Shown one piece after another: positions 11,501 to 26,500 of a DNA stretch of 64,000 nucleotides (positions within the stretch are counted from its first letter, which is position 1; each line of letters opens with the position of its first letter). The notes below the pieces were generated by a model. It searched no databases and was not told the origin of the DNA. It saw only the letters and a program-made list of their open reading frames with translations. The stretch is from Prosopocoilus inquinatus (Eukaryota; Arthropoda; Insecta; Coleoptera; Lucanidae). Made by a program: the position numbers and the translations under genes. The stretch lies in contig CM069869.1 in the NCBI GenBank assembly GCA_036172665.1, positions 4,216,001 to 4,280,000 on the forward strand, written 5' to 3'.

Positions 11501-14500
11501 GTTAAGGAAAATAGTCGTGTTTATTCTGGAAAACCATCAATTAAAACCATAAAAGACTTGTTCCACGAAGGTCTTTAAAAAGATGGCTTTTATACGATAG
11601 TCCAGAGATAATGATAATTAAGAAAAAAATATTAACACTATTATTATTTCTGAAAGAGAAGATCACTATTAATCAAGGGGCACTCGTATTTGACGGTTAA
11701 AGACTGATGTGAATTCCCAATTTAGCGATGGAAATTTAAACAACCGATTTAAATCCGAGAGTAGACTCCACCCTAAGAATCATTTGTTCCACAGGGCAAT
11801 CGGAGACATTCCGTCCAAACAGATACAAACATTCATTTCTAATTTTGATTAAAACGCGGCGAGAAATAAAGCGAAAATATTGCCTTCGACTCCTTTGAAA
11901 TCCGCCGACAAGGGAAGCCGCCATTTCTGGAGATGATTGACTGTCGGCTTCCTTTGCATTTCCGAAGCCAAGGTGTAATCATACGTGCAATACCGCAAAA
12001 GAGCGCGACACGCTTTGACGTTCATCGAACTATTAAATCGAGGCGAGACGAATTTTGCGACGTGCTACAATAAGGAATTTTATCCGACGTCATCAAACAA
12101 AATGAGTGCAGATGTTCATGTTCGACGAATAAAGAGCGTTTTGGGAAACGAAATTTTCAACCGTAACGTCACGCGCTTTTATTATTACATCTCCGGCAAC
12201 CATGTAGAACATGTAATACTTACAAAACCTCGGGTTCAAATGCAGCGGTATAATGGGATGCGGCCACAAGTACGGTCCATCTTGTAAATTAATATAAAAC
12301 GTGTGCGGCAGCAGCTTAACCCTTCCTTTAATATTGAGCTCCCAGCCAACCGTGAAGGGTTTCGGTAGCATACCCGTGTAAGGAATGACCTATACATAGT
12401 ACAAGTGCTCGATTAAAAGATTGCATAAAATTATTATTTATCAAAGCAGTAACTAACCAAATTGTCGATCGACTCTGTGCTAAGGCTCTGCGAAAGTTGA
12501 ATAACAGGGTATGAAGTGGCGACTTCCGGGTACGAAGTCAAAGTTCTGAATCTGACTCCACGGACATCCGCTTTGCCTCTCACGTCAATTGCATTCACTT
12601 GTTTCAAAGGAATACGAAAGGCGAACGCACACCAATGAACGCCGTTAACCGTGACCATAAACTCTTCATCGGCGACTAGAATGTGTACATCGAATTCTTT
12701 ATCGTATTCAAACGGGAATTTTACGACGGCACTGGTGTCTTCCGTTCCCCAGTGTCCGTTTATCCGGCAGTTCCTCACCACATACCTCTGCTCCATGCGG
12801 GGATTGAAGTGGAATGCAATATCTGCATTTTGATCCTTGATGCCGCATTTTAGATTTATTGAAAACCTGCGACAGAAAAAAAAATACCGTAAAGTCGTAA
12901 AACACGTACATTGCGAAACGCGATAGATGTACCTAAATAATAATCGAAGCCCGACGTGCCCGAAATTCCGACGAACTTTATACATCCAATAAACTGCTCC
13001 AAAAATTCGACGGCAAAATGTATAATGCAATTTAATTTAGGAAGAATTCGTCTTGGTGAAATGTAAACGGGGGCGGAATCGATAGCTAAGCGCAAATATT
13101 TATATGTTGTAGATCATTGCTCTGTCAAGATCGGTTTAAAAAATAAAATAAAACAAATCTAATATTTAAACGGAGAAAAAATAGTTAACATATTTTGTTC
13201 TGTTTAATTATTATAATTTCTATGAGAATGTTTACATAATATATTTTTTAAAAAATGTGAGATAATTAAGCTTCAGTGTCAATTTTTTGCAAATTATATA
13301 CAAGAAATATTACCGTATTTTCACGATAGGAATATTTATAGAAAATTAAATTAAATCGTTGAAAAATTTATAGTTCGAGTCAGTACAAATGTGTATTATT
13401 ACGTAATGTCAGTATCGGGACCAGAACGACTTGCGCGGTTTTTCCGCATCACGTAAAAATGCAACGCAAGAAATTATAAGCATGTCATGTTTAAACGATG
13501 TCGCAAAAATTAGATTTCATAAGACGCAAATAATGATGACTAATTGATAACTTTGTCTTTGAACCTAAACCTTCTACTTCCGGAGTGCCAGAACGTATTG
13601 TGACGTGAAATTGAGATCGCGTCAGCTAAGTGCATTAGGTCAATTAAGTACCGTGCCTTCAATTGAATTCCTCATTAAAGTAAGCTGTGATTTTTTTATG
13701 AAGTTGGCGACACAATTCTAGAGAAAACAGTTGTCATTAACTGTCAGTACTCATCATAACATCAAATAAAAACACAACATTAAAGTTTAAAGTGGATGCT
13801 CAAAGTGCTCTCCTTCAGCTTGAATACATAAGCGTACTCTGCGTTTCATGTTTTCAAACCCGTTTGCTAAGTGTTCGGGGGTTATGTTAGCACACACATC
13901 TGTAATGCCCGCACGAACTTCTCCGATTGTGTGTCGCGTAGTTCTAAAAACTGTGTTTTTCATGTGCGGATAAATGAAGTAATCCATAATTGTGAGATCC
14001 GGAGACCTTGCAGGAAAATTCACAATCCGATTATCGAAAAACTGCTGCAGGAAAGTCATTGTTTGATGAGTTGTGCGGGCAGTAGCATTGTCTTGCTGAA
14101 AAAACCCTTCTGTAAGTTCATCACCATGTAGTTGATTAATGAAAGATTCTAATAACTCATTTCGGTATCTTTCAGCAGTTACTGAGTCGTTAAAAAATAT
14201 TGGTCCGATGATACGCCTTCTTGACACTGCTAGCCAAACACCAATTTTTAATGGATGTAATGGAGTTTCCACAAATTCACGGGGATTTTCTGCTGACCAT
14301 ATTCTCATATTCTGTTTATTTAAATACCCTGAGAGATGAAACCAGGTCTCATCGGAAAAGAAACACCTGTCAAGAATGTCGTCGTTGTTTAAGTTATCAA
14401 GAAACCACTGACAATATTCTGTTCTTCTGTGAAAATCTACAGGCCTGCGTTCGTGGACTGCTTGAATCTTATATGGATAAAGCTTTAAGTCTTTTTTAAG

Positions 14501-17500
14501 AATAGTGTGACATGTTCCCACTGATAGCTGAACTTCTTGTGAAAGTTTCGCAATAGATTTCTTGGGAGAGTGTTCCATTCGATCCCGAACATCTTCAATG
14601 CAGGCTGCAGTCCTTTTCTTAGCTGCTCCGCTCCCTGTTTTGCGACCAAGTGATCCTGTTTCACGAAATTTAAGAACACAAGCATGGATATGTTTAACTA
14701 GCTGTTCATAAGTAATAGCAAAATTAGGAAACTGCTGTCGAAACTTCTGTACACACTGATTAATTGAATAAACTAACTGTCCATTTTCTATTCTACCGGT
14801 TTGAAAATAACTTTCAACAATAAATATTTTCTGCTGTAATTCTAACATTTTGAATTAATTGAAAATATAAAGTGTCAATTTGACATTTGTTTAATTAAAT
14901 AATTGAACAGCTATCAGTGCTGCAAATCTTAGGAGAAAAAAACAGTGAAATCATAGCCCACTTTAATGAGGAATTCAATTAAAGGCACGGTTTCGTGCAT
15001 TTGTGAGTTAGTTTTAAAGCCGTAAGATTAGTTAGGTGGTTAGGTTCAATAATACTCGTAGTCGTAAGATGATGTAGTCGTTAGGATAAACAATAATCGT
15101 AGTCGTAAGATGAGGTAGTCGTTAGGAAAAACAATCCTCGGACGATAAGTGCAAAGTGTTAGAGTAAATGTAATTAGTAAAAAAGCATAAATACGTATAA
15201 GGCGTTAGGCAAAGTAGACATAGTAATTAACTAAATTTTTAATGGAGGAAACGCTGAGTCAGAAAAAGGCAGAACATGTTCTGAAGTAATCGGGACTTGA
15301 ACCCTAATCATATGCCAAACCCCTCTGCTACTGCACTATTACTACCCGAGGTTCAATTTATGCAAAATTATGAGTGCCACTGGAAATATCTACCTAGCCA
15401 TGAAAAAAATAACTGACAGACTCGAGCATAATTTGTCCAAACAGTGACAAGTACGTATTTTATCCTTATGTAAAAAAATTGAGCTAATTGTGGTAATTAG
15501 TTTGCATTTATAAAATATACAAAGATATTGTAATGAAGTGGTGATTACGCGCGAAGTTTCACCGATCGCTTCGACCAGCTCGCTCGAGCATGCAACGACC
15601 GCGCTGTTCGTGATGCCGTACCACAAGCGACGTCACAATTGAGAAACGCAAACCGTTATAAAAGGCAAGACGCTTCCCCGGAACGATAACTCCGCTGGTC
15701 ACTCGCAGAGTCATAACCTAGCCCTACTTGGCGTGGTCAACCCGTTTTTTCCTAGCAATTATTCTGCTGGTCACCCGCAGGGTATTAACCGTTCCACCCT
15801 CGCAAGTATTCTGTTGGTATGAACTAGGGATGACGACGCGTACATGAATATCCGAGTAGCTGTTTATTTAAATGGAATCGGCTCTTCTTTACGAATACCC
15901 GTTATCTGATAACTACCCGATACCAGATAATTATCCGATATTTGTGTGCCCAACTGCCGAGTGGCCTTCATTATATTTGACCTGATGACTTTTTTTTACC
16001 TTCATTATATCCTATGATTTTTTAAATTTTAGATAAAGGGAATAAGGGAAAATTGACTACTGGAGAATTTCCAATAACTTCTTTAGTTTTGATTGTAGGT
16101 TTACCATTTACTTTTTTCCTGTCCACACTGTCATCCTCTATGACTAAATTTAAATGTATTTTGATTTTCATGGCTAACCTTTATCTAAAATTTTAAAAAT
16201 CATACGGTATTTTACTCGAACGAGCATCAATTGCTTCAGATAATTCTTCATTAATTCTTCAAATTGTTTTTCGATATTTATCGGATATCCAAGTAGTTAT
16301 CGGGTATCGGGATAACTATCCGGACAGCAAAATTATCGGGTATCGGTACTTCTGGTCTGCACCGCTCCCCTCTGGTATATTCTGCTGGTCACCCGCAGGA
16401 TATGGACCGTTCCCCTCTGTAGTATATTCTGTTGGTCATCCGCAGCATATGATCAGTTTCCCCTTTGTTGTAGTCTTCCGACCAATGCAGTTTCTTGATT
16501 AAAGTGAACAACGTCGTCCGTTTACACCTCCCCCGCAGTCGTCCGTAATCACCACCCCGCATCGTCCGCGATAACCCAGACCACCGCAAGGAAGATTCCC
16601 TCTGGCAACGCTGTTTAGTGTTAAGTATATTTGTTTATTACATTAGAACCTGGACCTACAAATATGTCGTCCGTTGAATAAGTGGTTAAGTCAGATTTCA
16701 CTACATGTTTAAAATAACACACATCACAAATAACTCCCTTTCAAGCCAGTGGCAAATTTGGCTACACATACACTACGGAGAAAACGCCTCCTTGCTTCTC
16801 GTAAGTCACTCAACTCATCATTTTGATCAAATTTCCACTTATTCACAGATACCTCTCCGCCGGAAGTTACAGTCATAAAATTCTTGACAAAAAAAAGGTC
16901 AACAATCAGAGGAACAATTCGTGGCCATCTATGGAAATGATGCGCCATCAATTTTGGTCCAAACAATTTCGGTGAAGACGTGAATCCATCGAAGACGATC
17001 CCAGAAGTGGAACGCCAAAAACGGCAACAAATGATGTAATGACACAAAAAGCCGAAGCCATGGTGCTCGAGGATGGTCGTGTGACCATTGTTATGACGTT
17101 AGGAATATCTAAATCTAGCTTAATAATCATATTACAAGACTATTCAAACATGTGTAAGATGTCAGCCAGATAGGTTTCACTATTGAACAAAATCTGCGTA
17201 GACTGGAATCTTCCTTCGCAGAGTCATTTCGAAATTTTAAACAAGGATTCTAACTTTTTGGCACGAATTGTGACGGGTGATGAGACTTGGGGACATCACC
17301 GGGACCCTGAAACAACATCTGAATTCAAACAATGGGTTCATAAAGGGTCTTCACCTTTCAAAAAGGTACGAACAGACGCAAATATCTGCTGGAAAATTAA
17401 TGGCAACAATTTTTTTGGGACATGATTCAAACTTTTTGGGACAAATTGTGACGGGTTATGAGACGTAGGTACAACTCTGGGACCCTGAAACAAAATCTAA

Positions 17501-20500
17501 ATCTAAACAGGGAGTTCATAAAGGGTGTCCATCTCCTGAAAAGGCACGGATGCAGCCATCTGCTGAAAAATTGATGGCAACAATTTTTTGGAACATGAAT
17601 TTTTGGCACGAATTGTGACGGGTAATGAGACTTATGTACAACACTGGGATCCTGAAACAAAATCTGAATGCAAACAATGAGTTAATAAAAGGTCTCCACC
17701 TCCCAAAAGGGCAAGATCGCATCCTTTTGCTAGAAAATTGATGGCAACAATTTTTTCGGACATGAATGTGCCTCTTATCGAATATAACCCAAAAGGTACA
17801 ACGATTAATACTGACACTTATACCAACACAAGTGTGCGTAAAGCAACTGATTAGAAACGACCCAATTTCCTCAATCTGCTGCATGACAATGCAGCTGTGC
17901 ACAAAGCTGCCAAAATCAGGCCAACTATGTAAGAATCCAGCTTGGTAGAAATCAACCATCTACCGTATAGCGAGGATCTTGTTTCGTTTCCCTTTTATCT
18001 CTTGAGGTTATTAAGGAAATCGCTTTCACCCGGATGAAAGCCTAGCAACAGTAGGCAACTCTTTTTGCAGATCAAGAAGAAACTGTTTTCACAAGGGTAT
18101 AAGTTCATCGAAGGACAAGTGATATAAATAAAAAAAAATTCAAAAAATGGTAGTAGAAATAATCGAAAATTTTCGTCTGATACGAAACCCATGCAATGAT
18201 TAAATAATGAATGAATTCATCAGCCGCATTTATCGCTGCATGGTGCTAAAATTTTTAGCCTTGGATAAATGCTGAAACAGGCTAGGCTCATTATATCTGG
18301 GAAAATTTCGCGCATCACATCACGGATAATTTACGAGTCCATTTTACGATCAAATGAGCTGATAGAGAAAAAAGCAAAATAACGGCCTAATAAACTCACG
18401 CATAAAACGGACGTAAAAATCCCTAAATCAGCCACTGTACGTTTTTAATGTTCAGGAAACCGATGTAAATTTCCATGGGGTTAAAATATCCGGCAGGGAC
18501 GAGTTGGCTCCCTACACCGGCAGGTGAAAAATTTAAGGGTATGAATTGCCTCAAAAATGGGACGAATTGTCTCCAAAAATGAGACGAATTGTCTCCGAAA
18601 TCGCTGACACACATTCGAGTATAAGTACTGTTAGATTTTCAGAAAAGCACATTTGTAAAAAATGAGAAGTGCAAATATAAATAAAATGTTTGATATAAAT
18701 CTTCTTGAAAAAAGAAGTTTTATCGAAAAATTTATAGACCCAGAATTTAATTTCGTAAAAAACCATTTCTGTAAACATTAAATCCTCTAAATTAAGGTAC
18801 TTATTGGTATCAATGACAAGACAAATGTTGATAACAATTATAGTTCGACAAGGCGTCCAACATTAGCGACACACAAACGGGCTCGGCGAAAAAGTGATTC
18901 TTGTGTTCGTATGAATACACTCCTCTGAAATGCTGGTCTCTCGCCGTTCGTGAATTGCGGCATTTTAGTAAGTAATAATACTATGTAGATAGTAATCGTA
19001 TTTAACTTTAACTTGTTCAATAAGTTTTCACAAACTAAACTGTTGATTACAAAGAATACAGAGCAATAAATTATGTGTCATAATCATAAAAAATGAAGGA
19101 AATTCTTTCGCTCAGCTGTAATACGACTTATTGCGACGTTAAAACAACGCTTTTATTGGCCTCTAGACTTCGGCAAAGGTCACTGCTCGATTGCACTTCT
19201 GTTTTTTGTTCCCATAAAATTTCCTTTTCTTGACCTTCCCCAAAGACATAGACGTACGATTATTTCTTGCCCGATTTTCAACTGCGATTGTCTCGAAATG
19301 TGTAAAAATTTTGTTAACGACAAGCTCAATCGTTTACATTTATGGTGATGTATAATAGATTTAAAGTTCTGCACTTATTTCACAAAAACCCGATGTTTTA
19401 CAATAAGCAGGTCATTTTTCAAGGATGGGAGACAACTCCCGCGCCCAAAATATCAGGTTGCGGTTCCCCTGACGTTAAATGAATTATTCTGCAGCGAAAA
19501 ACTTTACAATTTCAAATTCAAGTCTCCCCAATACACCATACAATTCTGCACCTATAGTAACTAACAACCTGAATAAAACTGGTTTTTTTTTGCTTGCTAC
19601 GTGTTTGCAGTTTAAACAGCGAAAATAACTGATTGTGAAAGAAATTTATGCATGCAGGCTTTGATTGAATGTGAATCGCACTGAACTCTGTGACCTAAAT
19701 GTAACGTCAATTAAACCAGGGCACACTACAAGGCACGAATTTAAAACTGCTCGAATTAGTTACACTTTTCAGGCCGAAATTACCTTCTTTTAATCTCATA
19801 TTTAACTTTGCATTGTTTTATTATTTCCATATATTTGCTTCGCACGTTATTATTCAAAGATCAAACTTAATTAGTTCACGTAATTTCACTGAACTTTTTT
19901 CCTTTTCAAAGAACTTTCTACAATTTATTTTACATAATCGACTCTTACTCTTTTTTTCCCAAGAACAAATAAAATCAAAAGTATTTTAATTAAAACTGTT
20001 TTTACTATAACAAATTGGCACCAGCCAACGTAACAGCCTAGCCATAAAAAGATGAAATTCATAAAATATAAACGTATAGGGCGTGTCCCAGCCTTTTAAG
20101 CAAGTGTGAAAATGGCCTTCTAAGTTCAGTTTACCAAATGTGGGGCATGCCCAAGTTATTAATGCATCTCCTCTCTATTCTTTAATAACCTGAACCCTTT
20201 CCATCCTAATTTGGGTTACAAAAAGACAAATTTATTGACAAAAGTTTTTCTTATGTGTATCACTGATAGATCATTCTGATACTGTTCATTTTGCAGATCA
20301 GTACGCTGAGTCGTTTTTTAACAAAAATCCGAATAAAGCGTTCCTACATTTTTTTCAGTGAGGTAATAATGAAACTAGCAGAATTCGGAAAGGGGGGAAA
20401 ATCAAATGGAAGGTGAAAAAACGAAAGGAGAGAAGCAGAAGTAGAAATAACAACAACAATTTATTCGAAATATATTGTGCCTTCAAATGATTTCCGGATT

Positions 20501-23500
20501 AAAATACTGAAAGATACTCCCTCAAAACTACCCCTTACAAAGAAGGGAGTATTATCTGACAAATAGGTGACTTGTATACACAAGTTTAAAATATCAGAGT
20601 AGAGTCGACATACATACATATATGGAATACCCATTCTTTAGGTTGTCATAAAACTCTCAACTAAGATACTAAATACTTAAGCATTTTAATTAAAAATACT
20701 TTATGTTGTTTTCTAGCGGTGATATAAATATATATTGTTTAGGCAAAGTCCTGTAGGAAATTTAAAAAACTGCATTTTCATGATATGATGTAAAATTGCG
20801 GATAATATGGAATAGTCAGTTGGGGTAATATAAAATAAGGAAAAATATGCAATATACACTTTAAATCAATAAGGTGAAATATCAACAGTTGTACTGATTT
20901 ACACTATAACAAACTTAACTTGGTATAAAAACACTTTTATTTAAAACAAAAATAAAATATACATTTTCACGGATTATATTTTATGAATTTTATTTAAACC
21001 TTGAACCAATTTTTTTCTTTTCGGCGGTAACCATACATATCAAAATAGTATTATACAGGATGTTCTTTTACTGTGTGCAAATATTTAAACCTGTAATACA
21101 TTACCATAAATGGCAACAATTAAACTTGTATGCCCTTTACACTTTAGTTAATAGTTTTTGAGAAAAATGCATTGGAAGATTTTCCCCAAACAGTTTGAGA
21201 ACTGCTGGCATAGCTAACGACTAGATGGTACGCCGCCTTGCCTGTGTGAATGACGACCCGAATATAGGTCAGTGTTTTACGATGTCGTAAACGAACATCT
21301 GTTTGATTCGTATGAGGCCTACTAATAGATTGTAACAGTCGAAACATTTTAAACGCACTCACAAAGCGCCTGGATTAATTAAGACAAGTGCCACTTCGCT
21401 CCAAGTAATTACAATGTTAGGTATTTTCAAATTATAAACCGGCGATTATAAATAATGCACAAAAAATGCGGATAAGTTAAATAATGACATCATCGTCATT
21501 CATCGTTTATTTTAGGATACTTTACCCTCACAAGTAATAAATTGCCTTTCCATTTCTAATTATATAGATTAAGATTTCTTTAGTTTAATAAAGAAACTTT
21601 AAAATAATGTTATAATTTATCTACTGTTTGTACAGTTTAAAATCGGCCGCATTACGTAATCACACTAAGGAGAATAAAACAGCTGTTAAAACTGATGTGT
21701 GCTCACTACCAATATGACTGACATGAAATTTACAATTTCTATTAATTCAATTTTGAAATTCGGCTAAGCAAAGCATTTTTAACGCGCTTGAATTGCAAAT
21801 TCCAAAATTTACAAATTGATTAGTATCTTAAAGTATTCTCGCATGCATTCGATAAAGTCGCAGTTTCGCATTTCTTTTGATGCTTTTTATTACGGCATTT
21901 TTTTGTGTTTCTACAACGGCGGCTGCTATAACGCGTTTAAGGTGGGGCAGTATTACATTAGCGTTCTGCAGCTACGAAAAAGTAGATAAACGAAGACATA
22001 TTTTTGATTCGTAAGAACGCATATTAACATCGTAATGGCATTTACAAATAATGAAAAAAGAGATATGTTACTCTTGTACGGGGAAGTCCGCGGAAACGCA
22101 CATAGGGCCCGGGCATTTAATAAACGATATCAATGATTTTTATTACGAAACGCTGGAGAATGAGTTTAAATGCGGGACTCCTTTTATGATCGGGGCTTTA
22201 TGTGGGCACACCCATTGACAACAGAGGAAGGCGTCAATGACCTTACTGAATGTTTCTCTCTCGCACATTTCAACAGTTTCAAACAAGTGGAACCTCCGAT
22301 TTTTTTTGGCTATTAACGATAGCCACCCGAACGTACACACGTACTTATACTGAGGTTTTTTTTATTTGCACACAGTAAAAGAACACCCTGTATAAAAATA
22401 AAGTACAGAAAAAATTGAACATGTTTATTCATACATTATTCCGTTTTAATGTATTTGTAATTATATTTAATTTGATCCAATTCCTGGGCAAAACTAGGAT
22501 GCACAAGATAATTACAGAGAGTTTTCAAACTAGTCAAAAAGCTGAATAAAACTGTAACTGGCAATGGCGAAAACGTTCTACGGCGAATTGGTTACAGATT
22601 TGGTTATAGCGTTGTAATTAAAAAAATTCCGACATTATCTAGCAAAAATACAAAAAAGATTCTTAATACACATGCAGTTGAGCTTCAATACTTCAATAAT
22701 AATAACTTCAATCAAAATTTGAACTATAAAAGTAATGCATTTATGAATGTTTTATATTAATATTTGATTACAACCCTGTTTCTATAATTACAAAAGACAT
22801 TTCCATCATATTCAAGACGACAACAGTCTTTTGAAATGATTGAAAATTGTTCAGTTTTCGAATTAAATTAGTATTTCCAGTTACCTACATATACGAACAG
22901 AATTGACGATTGCAGAAAGTTTGGTTACACGAAAAAGAGATTACGTGTCTAAATATAGTATTAATGACATTTCATATGGTAATTGATAAAGTCTTGCAGT
23001 GTGAAACGTTGCTTTTGTAATTACGCTGGCGTAATATTTATTTTATCGAACTGAAAATATAAAAGCGATTCAAGACATGTATGGGGAGTACAGATTAATT
23101 AAAAATGCATTTTTAATGGTTTACAATGGAGCTATTTCTTGTTTCAATAAGTAATTCATTTAGTAAAATATACAGGGTGCTGCATTTTGAAAAGCAACAT
23201 AGAAAAGCCCATGTTAATTTAAAGATGCTCGAATCTTGGCTTCGCTAATTATTTTACAGCAAAACTCCTTGGAAGTTTCTTAAAGTACTCTTCAAGATGA
23301 ATCTGTCTGTGAAGTTTAAGAATTTTTCATACGCTGAGTTTTAAGATATTTAAGAAAGATTCTGTAACTATACTCGATTTATACCAAACTCTCAGCACAG
23401 CCTTGATCAATGATAATGAAAACTGAACAGATAATTAATAAATCTAGTTCGTTTTTGAAAAAGATTGAGAGAGAAAGCGTTTCCGTTCATTTATTTTAAC

Positions 23501-26500
23501 ATTTACTGATCAAGGCCGTGTGATAATGTGGTATAAATCGAATTTCGTAACTGATCTTTTTTAAATACCTTGACATTGAGCGAATAAATCCAAAGAGCCC
23601 ACATACAGGATGATTGAAAATAAGCAACCGACACGGTAGGGGTGTGTTTACCAAAGTCACGCAAGACATAAATTTATCGGAGGCATTTTCATAAATAAAT
23701 CTCTTATGAATCACAAAGTGAGACTGTTTGAAAAGCACTGACAACTATTAGGGAGTATTAACAAAATATTTACGTTTTAGAAACTGCGTCACCCTGACAA
23801 CTGCTACCTACCTGATGGATAGGTAGCAGATTAACACCGACATCGAACGATTTCAGTGCCGCCAACAGCTAAAGTGGAACGGGCTGGGATTTAGTCAAGT
23901 CAAACGCGAAACTAAATCAATTTTTTTATTAACAACGCGGAAAAAAATTAAGAAAACTGACATACATCCAAATAATACTGAATCGCTTATTAACATTGAA
24001 GAAAACTCACATGCAACAAGACAAGACCTAAACTAAAAGGGCAAAAGTCGTCAAAATACAAGTGCGCACAAAGTGTTTATAAAATTAAACCAAAATGTGA
24101 AACCGTTCGAAAGTGACAAAAGTCAACCACGGGGAAAAACGACTCTAATTAACTTTACTTAAGAACAAAACCGGTGAGGAGGTACAACAAGAAGGAATCA
24201 AAACAAAACGGATGAAGGCCCGTAAGTGCACCGAGCCCAAAGCTAAACTTGAATTCTATTTCCGCAACTCCAGGCTAATCGTAATCCGGATTCGATAATT
24301 AAGCATAAAAATAAACAATGAAAGAAACGTAGATACTAAGCTCAAAAAGATGGTCCGCCATTAAAGTAAACTGCGATAAGGATACTTCAACAATAGTAAT
24401 GTGTAGAATTTTATGTGCAATCCAAATTTGACATCATATATAGGGTGTGCCATTTGAAATAAAGAAGTTGCATTCAGTACCGCTGTTTTTATTCACCCTG
24501 TATAGGTGAAAATAATTTTGTGTCGTAAACCTTTAAATTTTAAAATAAAAATGTCTTGAAACTTTTTTTATATCTTCAGTAGTTATCGAGATATAGCCCG
24601 AGAACGCACTGTTGGGACATCCTGTATATATTTATAAGACAAAACGCCACTGTGCAGAAAAACTGAAGACATGAGAAATACTTTAATTAGTTCTTAAAAT
24701 ATCGCATTGAATAGTATTGGCTCCTCAAACTAAGTTGAGACTCGTTAATTTAAAATTCCGTAAAATTCAAGGGCGTTAAAACAAAAATTTGTTTCTAAAA
24801 CTGAAATTTACTTCAAAATTATATACTGGGTGATTATAAGCTAATAGTAACCGGTAGATATTTCAGTTAGTCAAAGGTATATTTCAGTCATTCTTTTTCT
24901 TTGTTTTGATCAGGCTGGACACTGACAGTTGGATTTTATACGTTACATTTATAATATACAGATTGAGTCGGGCAGCTAGGCAGACGCCACGGGACAAGTA
25001 AGCAGGTGGTGTGTTTGAAACGGTAATACCCATCGCTTACTTACCTAGTTACCTGACTCAATCTGTATATGAATAAAACGTATAAAATGTATAAAACGTA
25101 TATACTCACTTGTCTATAGAATTTACTACCATAGAATTGTACGTAAACTACAGTATTATATTTATTATACTGTAAATGTACAAAATTATACAGTTTTATA
25201 CTCCTGTATTATACTGTACAATGTGAAATACAGTATGAAACCAATATTTCATACGTTAATGTTTTATACAGTACAGTAGTCTTATACAGTATTATACGCA
25301 GTATTATACTCTACTAGATAAAACGTATAATACTATAACATCCCTGGTTTTGACTGACAATCAGGGCTATTCTGTAACATTGATTGATATGCATATCAAT
25401 TGATATGGTCTTCGATACTTGAAGAGAACTTGTTACGATTTCATAACAATTCATGTCGATTGCCGACCGCAAATTGAAGAGAGATGTATATTAACTCGAT
25501 ATCACACTTCAAACAGATTGCAGTTTCTACGAAACTATTTACAGAATACCAATTTTGCAAGGTCACTTGAAACATAGCAATATCAAGTCCATATCAATGT
25601 TACAGAACAGACCCCAATGAGTGAATATAATTATAAGGCAGAATCTTGCAACTAAATTCAAATATTGGCACAGAACTTTCTTTATTTTTTTTTATATTAT
25701 TCTGGAAAGTCTGATCAATTTTATTAAACTTATTAATCTTTGAAAAGTATAAGAACAAATTGCTTTCATTCACCAGTCAAATTTTTAGTTGATGTTCACC
25801 ACAGCACTTCCAATTAGGCAAAAATTCAAAAAATAAACTTTTGATCTTGAATACTAAATGCTACAATACCTAAGTAAATGAATACTGGAATTATAGTAAT
25901 GCGCTTACCTGTGACAGTTGAATGGTACGTATCCGGAAATTGCAATCAGCAGCCCCGGTTGCAGTTTCTGGTGCAGCACACTTTCATAAGGGATTTGCTG
26001 AGGATCAAAAGAATCAAAATTAGTGTCGCCAGCAGTGAAAAGCATCATATTTACGAGAACATCAAAACGTATAGTCCTACAGCATGCGGAACGATCGATG
26101 ATATCTCGGATATTTTAGCTTTAATCAAGCCCCAGCAGTTGTTATTAGCCTATCTGAGACGATGATAACATTGCCCAACATCAAAACAGGTCACGTGGCC
26201 AAATCCAAAATGACTCCCCGTTTTTCCACGAGTACTGCACACATTACGTCATTCAATTATTAGATTACAGGGCGTCACCTTATTTGTACATACTAACTAG
26301 ACTGGATAATAATACACGACACATGCGACAAGATAATCATGCACGTTGTGTTGTCATGTCATACAGGCAACTATCGAGGAGCGTAACAGCCACGACGACA
26401 TTCTAGGACGACTTCGCCGTATTGATTTTCACGGCCTCCAACCACGTGAAAGTTAATCTTCTATGTTTGTATACAGAGCACTTGCGTTTGTGGTAGGTGT

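Larger units (their letters stand above)
15529..16642 (+). mobile_element. Solo LTR of an LTR retrotransposon, split by a MITE
   Basis: It begins TGTAATGAAG and ends TTTATTACA, matching the TG...CA rule with a 6-bp inverted TGTAAT/ATTACA. A TATA box (15657..15665) follows a GC-rich upstream part. Downstream, CTGCTGGTCACCCGCAG occurs in four or five imperfect direct copies (15690, 15768, 16381, 16430). No gag or pol follows, so this is a solo or truncated LTR. Without the inserted MITE it would be about 580 bp. No clear target duplication was found. Confidence 0.55.

Noticed and set aside
12434..13095. N-terminal extension of the CRD1 ORF with hydrophobic segments, as a possible signal peptide
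   Set aside because: It lies upstream of a clear splice acceptor and does not continue the galectin fold, whereas exon 2 at 25997 does with the correct phase.
25878..26165. 95-codon plus-strand frame
   Set aside because: It is the complement of galectin exon 2 and its intronic flanks; the minus strand carries the conserved protein.
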